64,000 bases of DNA, taken from Maylandia zebra. Taxonomy: Eukaryota > Chordata > Actinopteri > Cichliformes > Cichlidae. The position numbers and the translations under genes were made by a program. The notes beneath the pieces were generated by a model that was not told where the DNA came from, did not search any database, and saw nothing but the letters and a program-made list of their open reading frames with translations. Of the stretch, positions 35,813-45,559 are shown piece after piece (position 1 is the stretch's first letter; each line of letters begins with the position of its first letter). The DNA lies in assembly GCF_041146795.1 (NCBI RefSeq), contig NC_135185.1, positions 30,244,529 through 30,308,528 of the forward strand, given 5' to 3'.

Positions 35813-35815
<3 letters not shown>

Positions 35816-35878
<63 letters not shown>
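35816..35878. repeat. (CA)n microsatellite, about 30 units
   Basis: An uninterrupted CA dinucleotide array of about 60 bp, the longest in the window, between rasgrp1 and exd1. Likely length-polymorphic. Confidence 0.97.
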
Positions 35879-35880
<2 letters not shown>

Positions 35881-36278
35881 TTTTCTATTACTTGAAAATA
35901 CTGCTGCTCTCTGAGTCTCCACCCAACCTTAAACAAACAGAAAAAGGATCCTGATGTGAAAGAAAATGGTAGCCTTTTAAACACATGCCAGGTACTTTTC
36001 TTTGATAAGCTGCACTGTTTCAGACATGTGATAAATTTAGGTATATCTGTTGATTGCCATGCACTCCAAGTGAATGTGCAAATTTTGAAACATGAAAATG
36101 ACATTTGATGATTAAAGAAAATAAGACACCGACAGTCACACAGTACATCAAGTAGGCTATGTTGCTATTCTGGTAGTCAGTGGTCACTGGTGTAAATGAT
36201 GTCACAGAGTGTCACATTCAAGGAAGAAAGAGTCAAATACCTTGGACCTGCAGCCGTTAACTCAATAGTTGAGCTGTG

Positions 36279-36293
36279 GACACCCCCTGGTGG
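36279..36293 (-). promoter_or_regulatory. CTCF-like motif, minus orientation
   Basis: The reverse complement reads CCACCAGGGGGTGTC, matching the 15-base CTCF consensus CCASYAGRKGGCRSY at 13 positions. It lies upstream of exd1 and points toward rasgrp1. Confidence 0.45.
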
Positions 36294-36606
36294 ATATATT
36301 GAATCATCTGCTGTCCAGCTGAGAGGATGATGTCCTTTTGCAGGTACTGGAAATTAGCCTCAGCATCTTTTGTACAAATACATCAATCACCATCCAGGAG
36401 AAGACAAGCTCTTTTCTTCAAATCACAGTTTCCCTTCAGCAGGGAGATTAATTGAACTTGGGTCTGACCACCAACCTCTGTAGCAGCTGTTTTTGTCGAG
36501 GTTTTTATGCTCATTTGACGAAAATTGAGCTGAACTCGTGATTATGGAGGGTCACGAGTGAATTTAACAACTGAATTGTTAAATAGTGAATTAAATGGGT
36601 CATTAA

Positions 36607-36724
36607 TTAATTAAAAATGGAAATAGAGTACTAAATAATTTATCAAGTGGTTTAAATGATGATAACATAATTGTAATCATTTATTTATATATTAAATTAA
36701 TTAATAATTTCCCATTTTAATTAA
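36607..36724. repeat. AT-rich imperfect inverted repeat (MITE-like)
   Basis: An 18-bp left arm TTAATTAAAAATGGAAAT (36607-36624) is matched by an inverted, nearly complementary arm at 36707-36724, enclosing AT-rich sequence. It could be a small MITE or simply low-complexity coincidence. Confidence 0.35.
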
Positions 36725-37092
36725 ATAAAAAAAATTATAATAATAATTTTGGCACTCGTTGCCCTCAATACTCTGTCATCCTTGTTTTAAAATGTTGGAA
36801 ATACGTAAGCACGACCCATAACTGACTTGTGGAGTTACCTTCATTTGTCATGGGAAACAAAAACATTTTTTAATCCCAGAGAGCGTCCCTACAGTCAGAA
36901 ATAAAATTTAAAAAAAAAATCGGTTTGTTGCTTTACGCAAAGTTTCCGATAGCCGTAAATGTAATTTTAAAAACTGTGTTAGTTGTTTTTTATCTGGTGA
37001 TGTTTTTTTATGGAGTCAAGGCGCTCGAACAATTAAGTAACGACGAGCTCATGAACGCAACATTCCCGGCCAGCGCGCTAATCGCAAGCAGC

Positions 37093-37121
37093 TAACAGCC
37101 TAGCCGCTAACCGGTGATTGG
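37093..37121 (+). promoter_or_regulatory. exd1: exd1 promoter elements: two MYB-like words and inverted CCAAT
   Basis: TAACAG (37093-37098) and TAACCG (37108-37113) both fit the MYB core YAACNG, and ATTGG (37117-37121) is an inverted CCAAT box. All lie within 100 bp of the exd1 start codon, in a locally CpG-containing, TATA-less stretch. Confidence 0.4.
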
Positions 37122-37191
37122 GGATAAGGATATCTCCAAATCAACAAATACACTGTTTTATTCGCTTGAAACAGCTCGTACATGATTTAAA

Positions 37192-37321
37192 ATGGTTGTG
37201 GATGATGTAAAACTACTGACTTACTTCAAGGGAGCGAGAATCAAATTGATCCTCAAGACTTCATCGTTCTTCGGGGTCGTGAAACGTATTTACCCCAACA
37301 AAGCTTTGATTTTGGCGGACG
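37192..37321 (+). CDS. exd1: exd1 exon 1 (LSm-like domain)
   Basis: Encodes MVVDDVKLLTYFKGARIKLI and SSFFGVVKRIYPNKALILAD. The ATG is the first in this frame. The donor is GTTAGA (phase 1). Confidence 0.9.
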
Positions 37322-40300
37322 GTTAGATGTTTTTAATTAATGTTGTACTTTATTTATGAATTCTTTCTGTAATATAAGAGAGTAAAACTGCTAAATACTT
37401 TATATTAGTGTCTTGGAAAGATAGTTGTGGTTTCTGGTTTGTTGCAGTTGTCAGTAGTGATGGCTGGAGGTTTCCCGGAACAAACATTTTCTTTGGCCAT
37501 GAGATTCTGAATGGTGAGTTCACTCATGAAAAGTAATACCTGAACAGGTTTGTACCAAGCTGCACAGTATTCTTTCATTGTCCATTCTGATATCTGGCTT
37601 GACTTTTTATATAATTAATTCAACAGTGGAATTTAGCAGTGATGGGAACGGTGACCGTGAGTAAGTAAGACATGCATGAGGTGCCACTTTTGGTGAGAAT
37701 GCCTTTTGTCCTGGCTTGTAATAAATTTCAATGTACAAAACTGTGCACAGAAATATTCACCATCACAGACCAGAGGACCACTTGGATGTAGCAAAGTTTC
37801 AGCCATACAGGAAGACAGGCACATTGGGTGAGTTCATTTATTCCACTAAAGCTAATGATGAACCAGTTACACCAGGGGTGTCAAACCTAAGGCCCGGGGT
37901 CCTGAATGGGCTTTGGAAAGCTTTGGAAAATATGAAGGAGGCCTGTATGCTAATGGTCATTTATACTACACCAAAGTAATTAAGTAATAGATGAACACCT
38001 AAACTACATGTTTGCTTGTTTTCTACTCACGGTAAAGAAAAAAAAAATCAAAGTAAATTATTGAAAACTTTAAATTTTATAATTAAAGGAATATCTGGTA
38101 CCAGATTCTTTTCTATAATTTTATGCAGTTGTGAAAACACAGTTGTTTGTTTCTTACAAATTAAGCCAAAAAAGATGTCCTGACAGGATTATTTTCCTTT
38201 ATTACAACAGCATTTCTTTATTGTGCAGAAAGAATTTGACGTAGTGTTGAAATTACCCTTTTTTGCTCATATTGAGTCGTCTCGAGGGTTACATGTGCCG
38301 TTTGCATTGACACAAGGTTGTCCGGCCCACTAGGTAACGTGAGTTAGACAACCCTGAGCTACACATTTGTTTTGAACGTCTCACTTTTGAGAGGATTTTT
38401 CTTTTTCTTTTTGCAGATGATGACGAGGAGGATGAAGAGTACATCAACTACGTAGTTGTTGATGAGTTTCATGAGAAGTTCGGACCTACTGTGAGTTGAT
38501 TTGATGTTTGCTTTCTACTGTTTAAATGACTCAGATTTCTTTGACCCATGTACCGTATCCAAATGTGTTAGATAATGCACATCAAGAAACAGCACGTGAT
38601 CGGTGTGGGAGCAGAAGGAGTTGAGGTATTTAAGAATGGACAACTGTGTTGGCTGCAGGTGAGAAGGTCGTCAGTCTTTTGGTTTTTTGTTCCTTCTCCA
38701 TCATGAGGACAGAAAAAGGAAAATAACTTAAACCTAATTCTTCTAGATTGCCACTAAAAACAAAGTATACCTATTTGATGTCCTGTTACTCGGAGCCCGG
38801 GCTTTTAAGAATGGCCTCGCTATGATCCTGGAGAGCAAGGACATTTTAAAGGTGACAAATAACTGCATTAGAAGCTCTCTTAAAATTATGGCAGTGATTA
38901 TGATTACCGTAGCATATTGGTTTGATATTTGTTATAGGTCATCCATGACTGCAGAGCCATTGCTGGATGTCTGATCGCTCAGTTTGGAGTAAAGCTGGCA
39001 AATGTCTTTGACACTCAGGTACGTGCGCAGTATGCACATTATTGCTAATCTTTAGATTATTCTCTAAATTATCCATATTGTTCTTTTCATTTTATGTGTC
39101 TCTGTTTTGTCTGTTTGATTGAAATCATTTTTTTTGTCTTCTTTAAATATTTTAGGTGGCAGATGTCATGTGCTTCTACTCAGAGACGGGAGGTTTCCTT
39201 CCTGACAGAGTCAGTACTCTCCACGAGGTGTTAAGTCTGCATCTGAGGGTGCCCCCCTCCCAGCTTTCGTCTCTTCAGATGAAGTCACAGTTCACTAAGG
39301 TACACCACACAGACCTATCCAGGGTATTTTTTTCTTGTGCTGTATAGGTATTTGGTGCTATAACAGGCTTATGTTTTTATAGGAAGAAAGCGAGATGTGG
39401 CACATGCGGCCTTGTCCGTTACCCCTGCTGAAGGTGATGGCTCTATCAGTGATCCACCTACAGCCGTTCAGACTGGTGCTGCTGGACACGCTCATGAGAG
39501 ACTACATGGCTCTGGTTGATTCCTACCTCAGCAGCAGCCATTACCAGCCCGATGAACTGGCGCATGTTGGCATGGTGGGTAATTAAGAAACAATTAGCTG
39601 TCTTCAAAGAAATAATCCTTTTCAGTTTTTTGCTCCAGTCAAAAGTCGGGCAACATGATAGAAACGCGCATGATTTAGTCAACACTGCTGGCTTCATCAG
39701 TCTGTTAAAGTGACAGCTTCCTGTCATTCACGCGTGGGACAGGTTTACGTTATCCTTCACTGCTTCATTCACACACTCCCACGTCAGTAACACACAGAAA
39801 GACATTTCTGCATGTTATGTACAGTATTTTCATATCTGGTAAAAATGTATGGCATTGATTCTAGTGAGATGTAACTGCACATTTGTATGTTTGGTTCTTT
39901 CCTCCGTCATCAGTAAAACACAGAGTATGGGCCTGTCTCTTAGAAAGTGTATAAGACGGACGTGGCCACTTTGATGTCTCAGTGATTGCTGATAACGGTG
40001 GCTAAATAATGCTCAGAATTCACAAAGTGGATTTTATATTTTATTCAGCATGATTCGAAAGTAGTGAGTGAGCCAATATAGTCATCAGTAAAGTGTTTGG
40101 TGAGCTCACAGAGCAAGATCCGAGGGCTGCTTTCCTATAGAGTTCTATACAACTGGGAGAATTTTCAAACATAGAACCCACATCCATCTTTTAAAGTGTC
40201 GATTCTGCCCTCTGCCCTTGTACAAGATGTCTGAGAGAGATTTCTCTTCCAGATTGGGAATAATAAGGAAAGAGATGATAGCTGAGGTAAGAAACAGGGT

Positions 40301-41394
40301 CTATGCGATATGATGCAATTCTCAGATGATTTTTAAGCTGTGCAATTCACAAAAGCACATGAGATAAATGCAGTCTTCTCGGTTGTGTCTACATATTAAT
40401 GATCTGCACTCACGCAGACTTATGCATCATTAAATAAATGTTATTGTAGACCAGCGTGGTAAGGTTGTCCTTACCAGTTATTGGTAAGTCCACAAGTCAT
40501 GGTCAACACTTTTCATTGAATTGTTCTTACAGTACCCTGCGTTGCATGCGAAATAGCTAATATAGCTAATATAACTTTATGTGAAAAAGTTAAAAATAAA
40601 TGCCAAAAATAAACATTTTGCTTTTCCTTTTATCAGCTCTAATGTGTTGCAGGATTTCAGATTGAAATATAACATCCACAGATCACAGCGGGCTAATTGT
40701 GTGTGTCTGTAAAGGTCTTAAATCTGGCGTTTTCTTTACTCAAGCATTGCACAGATTTAAACTGCTTTGAGTATTTAATTGACATGTGAGGTTTGCAGAA
40801 GTTTAAAGGTTAGCAGTAACCGTCCCAATCAACTGTTTGTATCCACAGGAAAGTGTGTTGGAGTTGCCCAGAGAGCTGAGGCAGCTGGAGGTAATGCGTC
40901 GCGAGAGGCACGAGTGGGCTTCCAGTCACTATCCACTCACAGAGCAGGGTCTGCTGGCTCGCTTTAGCCCCAAACCTCAGTCTTCATCCCAGGCCTCACC
41001 TGCTGTAGAAGAAGACCAAAGGAAAAACCATCCAGATGTGTCTGAACCTGCAAGTGTAGAATCTCCTTCACCATCACCACAGGAGCTTCTTGTTAACCAG
41101 TCTGCAACTAGCCCTTTGAGGGTCACCAGTGGGCCTGCTGTGGATGCTCGGGATCCTGCTCCTGCCACTGTGTCAGACCTCACCAATAAAGAGTCCATCA
41201 ACTGTTCTCTGTCAGCAGGTATGAGCAGAGGGGATGCAGGAGTACGAATGGATCTCATGGGAAGAGGAAGGCTCTTTGGGAAAGAGCAGCCATCCAACGG
41301 CACTTTTCCTTTCTTAGGAAGAGGAAGAGGCTTCCTTCTCCACTTACCACCCACTCAGATCCCCAAGTGCTGGGGACTTCAAACATCAGTGTAG
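37192..41394 (+). CDS. exd1: Exonuclease 3'-5' domain-containing protein 1 (11 exons)
   Basis: EXD1 is a germline cofactor of piRNA biogenesis; in mouse it works with TDRD12 and PIWI proteins and binds RNA without nuclease activity. The spliced frame gives 511 residues (human about 514). It has an N-terminal LSm-like domain (about 1-75, VKLLTYFKGARIKLILKTSS), an acidic linker (DDDEEDEE), a DEDDy exonuclease fold (about 127-330) and a long disordered Ser/Pro-rich tail. The fold is clear (GQLCWLQIATKNKVYLFDVL, KVIHDCRAIAGCLIAQFGVK, NVFDTQVADVM). The first catalytic Asp is Gly (VGAEG), the second-motif Asp is gone (CRAIAG) and the third-motif Tyr/Asp are Met/Ser. It therefore appears to be a pseudo-exonuclease. 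All junctions are GT-AG. Synteny with dll4 supports the name. Confidence 0.94.
37448..37513 (+). CDS. exd1: exd1 exon 2 (LSm-like domain)
   Basis: Encodes VSSDGWRFPGTNIFFGHEIL then N, completing the beta strands of the LSm-like fold. Phase 1 to phase 1. Confidence 0.9.
37627..37660 (+). CDS. exd1: exd1 exon 3 (34 nt)
   Basis: A very short exon (VEFSSDGNGDR) between CAACAG and GTAAGT. It is needed to keep the frame between exons 2 and 4. Confidence 0.82.
37751..37827 (+). CDS. exd1: exd1 exon 4
   Basis: Encodes NIHHHRPEDHLDVAKFQPYR then KTGTL, a linker with a His cluster. Donor GTGAGT. A hAT MITE begins 46 bp into the following intron. Confidence 0.88.
37873..38356. mobile_element. Non-autonomous hAT element in exd1 intron 4
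   Basis: The left end CAGGGGTGTCAAACCTAAGG and the right end GAGTTAGACAACCCTG form hAT-type terminal inverted repeats of a common fish family. They are flanked by the 8-bp duplications AGTTACAC and AGCTACAC, which differ at one base. At about 484 bp with no transposase it is a MITE-like copy. Confidence 0.85.
38417..38490 (+). CDS. exd1: exd1 exon 5 (acidic linker)
   Basis: Encodes DDDEEDEEYINYVVVDEFHE then KFGPT, an acidic linker leading into the exonuclease fold. Phase 1 in, phase 0 out. Confidence 0.92.
38572..38658 (+). CDS. exd1: exd1 exon 6 (exonuclease motif I region)
   Basis: Encodes IMHIKKQHVIGVGAEGVEVF and KNGQLCWLQ. The active-site D-x-E of DEDD nucleases appears as G-A-E. Confidence 0.94.
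38747..38851 (+). CDS. exd1: exd1 exon 7
   Basis: Encodes IATKNKVYLFDVLLLGARAF and KNGLAMILESKDILK, core strands and a helix of the exonuclease fold. Phase 0 at both ends. Confidence 0.95.
38938..39018 (+). CDS. exd1: exd1 exon 8 (exonuclease motif II region)
   Basis: Encodes VIHDCRAIAGCLIAQFGVKL and ANVFDTQ. The HDCR and NVFDTQ signatures stay, but the acidic residue after HDCR is replaced. Confidence 0.95.
39156..39299 (+). CDS. exd1: exd1 exon 9
   Basis: Encodes VADVMCFYSETGGFLPDRVS then LHEVLSLHLRVPPSQLSSLQ, the helical part of the fold. Confidence 0.95.
39383..39574 (+). CDS. exd1: exd1 exon 10 (exonuclease motif III region)
   Basis: Encodes MWHMRPCPLPLLKVMALSVI and HLQPFRLVLLDTLMRDYMAL. 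This helix normally carries the Tyr and Asp of motif III and shows Met and Ser there instead. Confidence 0.95.
40849..41394 (+). CDS. exd1: exd1 exon 11 (C-terminal tail)
   Basis: Begins ESVLELPRELRQLEVMRRER, a charged helix, then a long Ser/Pro/Ala-rich disordered tail ending RGRGFLLHLPPTQIPKCWGL and a TAG stop. The tail contains arginine-glycine words (GMSRGD, MGRGRLFG, GRGRGF) of the kind methylated in Tudor-interacting piRNA proteins; that role is inferred. Confidence 0.93.
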   Translation, partial: ESVLELPRELRQLEVMRRERHEWASSHYPLTEQGLLARFSPKPQSSSQASPAVEEDQRKNHPDVSEPASVESPSPSPQELLVNQSATSPLRVTSGPAVDARDPAPATVSDLTNKESINCSLSAGMSRGDAGVRMDLMGRGRLFGKEQPSNGTFPFLGRGRGFLLHLPPTQIPKCWGLQTSV

Positions 41395-41416
41395 TGTGAA
41401 AGCGACTCCTTTCCAG

Positions 41417-41422
41417 AATAAA
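41417..41422 (+). terminator. exd1: Polyadenylation signal of exd1
   Basis: AATAAA 23 nt after the exd1 stop codon. A second AATAAA-like cluster near 41680 offers a longer 3' end. Confidence 0.55.
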
Positions 41423-41595
41423 ATGTCAGAACCTGGCCTCGGAAAGTAACCCACCTAAAGATGTTTGTGGTTTGAGTGGAGAAGAATTTACATTAAGTCC
41501 CCAGCCTATCTCATCTTCACTGAGCCAATCATTCAGATATTAAAGTAGTCATCACAAATGTTTACTCTTTTCCACTGTGTAATTCCTTAGCATGG

Positions 41596-41610
41596 CCAGT
41601 AGGTGGCAGT
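41596..41610 (+). promoter_or_regulatory. CTCF motif, plus orientation
   Basis: CCAGTAGGTGGCAGT matches the CTCF consensus CCASYAGRKGGCRSY at all 15 positions. It lies just beyond the exd1 stop codon and points toward dll4. Confidence 0.6.
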
Positions 41611-41699
41611 AAATGTTCTTTGTTTGTTTGTTTTGTTTTGCAAAGATTTGTTTGACATTTGTCATTTATGCTTCTGGAAAAATAAAAATATACAGGAGT

Positions 41700-44600
41700 T
41701 CTTATTGTTTAATATAACTAAATGTTTCATCTTGTGTTTTAAGTCGTAGTTGACCCCCTTTTTATCGCACACATTATGCTCTGATAGCATGTCACAATAT
41801 GTCATGTGTGACGAGAAATGATGGGTTTGGCTGGTGGAACACCAAGTACACCCAGACAACTCCACAACCTCATTAATGTGCTAAACTTAGCGTGATTGAT
41901 TGCCTGTACAGCCTGTGTTGCAGTTAATTGATTGTGAAATGCAGAAACAGGCACTGATGGATCTGCTGTTAATTGAGCAAAAACATTGCTGGCTGACACT
42001 TCTTTTGATTACTGATAATAATAAAAGGGGGGAAAACATTAGACTTGGTGCAGAAGGAACACAGAGAGGGATACAGATTCTCTGTATCTTCAGTCATTGC
42101 TGCTGTTTTAGACGTGCTTTGATCACAGGTGGTCAGCACCTGCCATATTTTGTAATAACAGAAAAAAGATGATGTTATCCTGTTAATTTGCTGCTTGACA
42201 TGCCTTGCAGATTTTGTGCAGCCATTTTTGCCAGAGATCAAAACAAGCCATGGACACAACAGCAGGGCATTTCTGCAGAGCAAGCCCCCCACCAGTATTA
42301 ATCACATCTTATTGCTATGGTTATCTACATGCAGAGGCTTGGGCCCTTTCCAAAGCTTTCTAATTGAAAGCATGAAACAGATAATGTAGGATTTTAATTA
42401 ACTGGGAGGCAGCCTGACACAAAGCCCTGCTTCTCTCGTAGCAACCACCCTGCAACAGGGTGGATCGTACCCATATGCCTCTTTCAGCCCTCTGAAACGC
42501 TCCCGTTACTCGGTCTGTGTACGCGAGGTTTCAGCAAGGAACAAAAGGGTTATCGCATCATCTTAATACCGATTTGTGTGATGTTATCTTTGAGCTGCTG
42601 CTCTTAAATCCCATCCCACAGCGAGAGAGGATTCATTCCATATTATGTGACTGGAGCTTGCTCCCCTCTATATTTATCTGCGTCAATCAGCAGTGAAGTT
42701 GTGGAGGGGTTGTAGTTTGTTGGGGGGGGGATATACAGGTCTCCGAGGGGCCATGGAGGACAGGCTCCTGTCATTGACCACCAGATTGGAGCTCTTATTT
42801 TAGAGGACCTTGCATTTCCTCTCCGTCACAATAATGCCTTATGTGCAGCACTTCCTGTTTCTCAGGCCTCTGAGGAAGGAACTGCGCGCTTGTCACACGG
42901 TAGTCACCGTTTCCTCCCTCCCCCTCGGCCTCCCCTCCCCTCCACCCACAAACTTCAGACAGTGTTATGTCCTTCAGAGAGGAAAGATGACTGCACCTTC
43001 AGCATCACAGCAGGATGCGGCCGAGCTAATTTTAGACTAAAAGTCGGAAAGGTAGCGCACAGACATAAACACAAACTTTAGGATGTCCAGCTGTGTTGAT
43101 TTTGCATCCAAAAATGGAGATCTCAACCGCGCAAGACCATTTATTGTTTTGACTGAGCAGTACGAGCCACGAGGCCTGAAGGTGTAATGGAAATGGTTCA
43201 CTCACTGAACAATGATGAGCACTTTAAAAGTCACACTTTTACAAACTGCATACATTATTCAAAGACGGCAAGGAAGCCACCCAGACACGTGCCGAGCTGC
43301 ATTATTGATCACCAGAGCTTCAGGCGCTGTTGTGAGAGTACCAGAAACAAAGGTGTTTGTCCTCCTTCCCACCCCACCAGCTTACAACTCTGAAAATGAC
43401 ACGACCTGGACAACACCTTCCCTCCTGATCGGGGTTAGGCTCGAGGATTTGTTCATAATTAATAGGCCCTTGTTAATTATTAAAAGTGAAAGGACAGTTG
43501 AATGAAAACCTTTGCTGTTGTAACACGTCATTAAAATTGATCATCATGTTTGCTGACTAAGTGCTCACTCAGATCATGGGAGATATAGCTCAGCGCTGAA
43601 AAAGAAGGAAAGCTAATCAGAGTTTGGACCAGTGGCTCATCAGTAATCAGATTGTTTGTGAGCTGTTTAAATTTTTCCTCTCGGCTTAATCCTGCTACTG
43701 CTTTCCTCTGGGACTTTGTTTAGCCTGGGGTGGCAGACTTGGCCAGAAGCGACTTGTTTGATTGGCTTGTTGAAACAACACAATCAGCTGGTCTTACCTG
43801 AGTAGCTGCACTACAAAGAACCAGACTGATGAGCAGCATCAGCAGTTCTGACCGCGCCACGACAGGTTGTGTAGACACGTGTCAACAGAATAATATGATT
43901 TTCATTATTAATGTAACCACATGTAATCCTTTTGTATTTATAGGCAGGGAGGCATACAGTCAGATATCAGGTTCCACTGTGCCACTAACCGCATCCCTGC
44001 AGCCAGTCTTCCATCTGTTAGGAAAAACCTATTGAATCGTGCTCCGCTCCCCCACCCCCTACAGCCCCCCCTCCTCTCCCTTTCTTTTTCTCACGTTACA
44101 GGCAACCCTCCTTTACTCTCCCCAGGTCATATTCAACGGGACAATTAATATTTAACGTGAGAAAGGCCGACCTATCCAGATGGCCTCTCGAGTACAGGCG
44201 AAAATGAGAACAAAACACAGCATCAATATTTCAGCCGGCCTCACTAGTGGCATGCACGTATCCCCGCAGTCAGGAAGCTTTGCTCAGGAAGACCCCCTTC
44301 AATAAGCACACGTTCATTTAAATGCACACATACACAGATGCAGGCACACAATACGCATCTTTATGAACTGCTGCGCCATGTTTACTCAGGCGGCGTGGAG
44401 CATCGGGACCTGGGAGGGCCTCTCCAAAGGAATCAGCCATATTGTGACCTTCAGCTGGGATAGACGTGCACAGACAGGAGATGAGTGACAGGTGACGGAG
44501 CAGATGATAAAGGCCAGGATTTAGGAATGTCAGCCTTCAGTCCACCACTTTGGTCCAGTCTAATAAGTAGCCAGTGTATGGGGCAGCTATGACATAACAA

Positions 44601-45240
44601 CGCTTCATATAGACAGCAAGAGGATGAATTCTATTAACTTTGGTGCAAATGTAGCTCTTTATTTTGGATGAAATATGATGGAAATAGATACTTTCTGTTT
44701 TTTTCTTACCCAAAGTACTCCATTCATCCTCTGTAGAAAAAGCCTTTCAACCACAATCAGCCCAAAGGGCCGAGGACACAGCAGGATTTAACTACAGAAG
44801 CTCTCCATCACATCAGAAGACCAGCTGAATGTTTCCGCATTTTGGCCGTCGCTTAACCGACCGCAGAGCAACTGGCCTGGCCGCAGTCCCTGAGGCTCCG
44901 TAGGTGCACCTTCACTCGCAGGAGATAATGACAAAACGAGCGGGATGTTAATGATTTGTGCAATGAAGGTGGACATGTGTCAAAGACAAGCATGCAAATG
45001 ACTCATGCAAGACCCCCCTTCTACCCCCCTACCCGAGCCTCTGATGCTGAGCAGCTTTGCTGTTTTTATATCATGTTGAGTAATAAATTATAGCAATTAT
45101 GGAAACATTTAGAAATAAATAATAGCTGCGATGGGTCTTTTCTTTTCCTGTGTTGTTGGCTTTGAGAGGAGAGTTGACGATAAAAAACAAAGGTGTTGTC
45201 AAGGTGGAGTTATTAAATTATTGGCCACCCCCTTTATGTA
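41700..45240. other. Gene-free interval between exd1 and dll4 (proximal)
   Basis: No exon is recognisable. It includes a G run near 42721 and AT-rich, homeodomain-type sequence at 43440-43560 (TTCATAATTAATAGG, TTGTTAATTATTAAAAG, CATTAAAATTGATCATC), in keeping with a regulatory landscape upstream of a developmental gene. Conservation is untested. Confidence 0.5.
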
Positions 45241-45242
45241 AT

Positions 45243-45557
45243 AATAATAATAATGGATTGGATTTATATAGCGCTTTTCAAGGCACCCAAAGCGCTTTAC
45301 AATGCCACTATTCATTCACTCTCACATTCACACACTGGTGGAGGCAGCTACGGTTGTAGCCACAGCTGCCCTGGGGCAGACTGACAGAAGCGAGGCTGCC
45401 ATATCGCGCCATCGGCCCCTCTGGCCAACACCAGTAGGCAAGTAGGGTAAAGTGTCTTGCCCAAGGACACAACGACCAGGACAGAGAGCCCGGGGATCGA
45501 ACCGGCGACCTTCCGGTTACAGATACGCTTCCCAACCCCCTGAGCCACAGACGCCCC
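45243..45557 (-). mobile_element. tRNA-headed SINE, inserted in reverse
   Basis: On the minus strand the head is GTCTGTGGCTCAGGGGGTTG with a perfect B box GGTTCGATCCC (45503-45493). It is followed by TGTCCTTGGGCAAGACACTT and a tail AAAGCGCTATATAAATCC ending in an (ATT)n run. It is well preserved and therefore relatively young. The antisense open frame of 182 codons over it is a by-product of the repeat. Confidence 0.88.
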
Positions 45558-45559
45558 AA

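Larger units (their letters stand above)
34150..36960. other. Intergenic region between rasgrp1 and exd1
   Basis: The two genes diverge, with start codons 3.3 kb apart. The interval is AT-rich and non-coding. It holds a G run near 34180, a long (CA)n array, a CTCF-like site at 36279 and an AT-rich imperfect inverted repeat at 36607-36724. No exon is recognisable. Confidence 0.6.
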
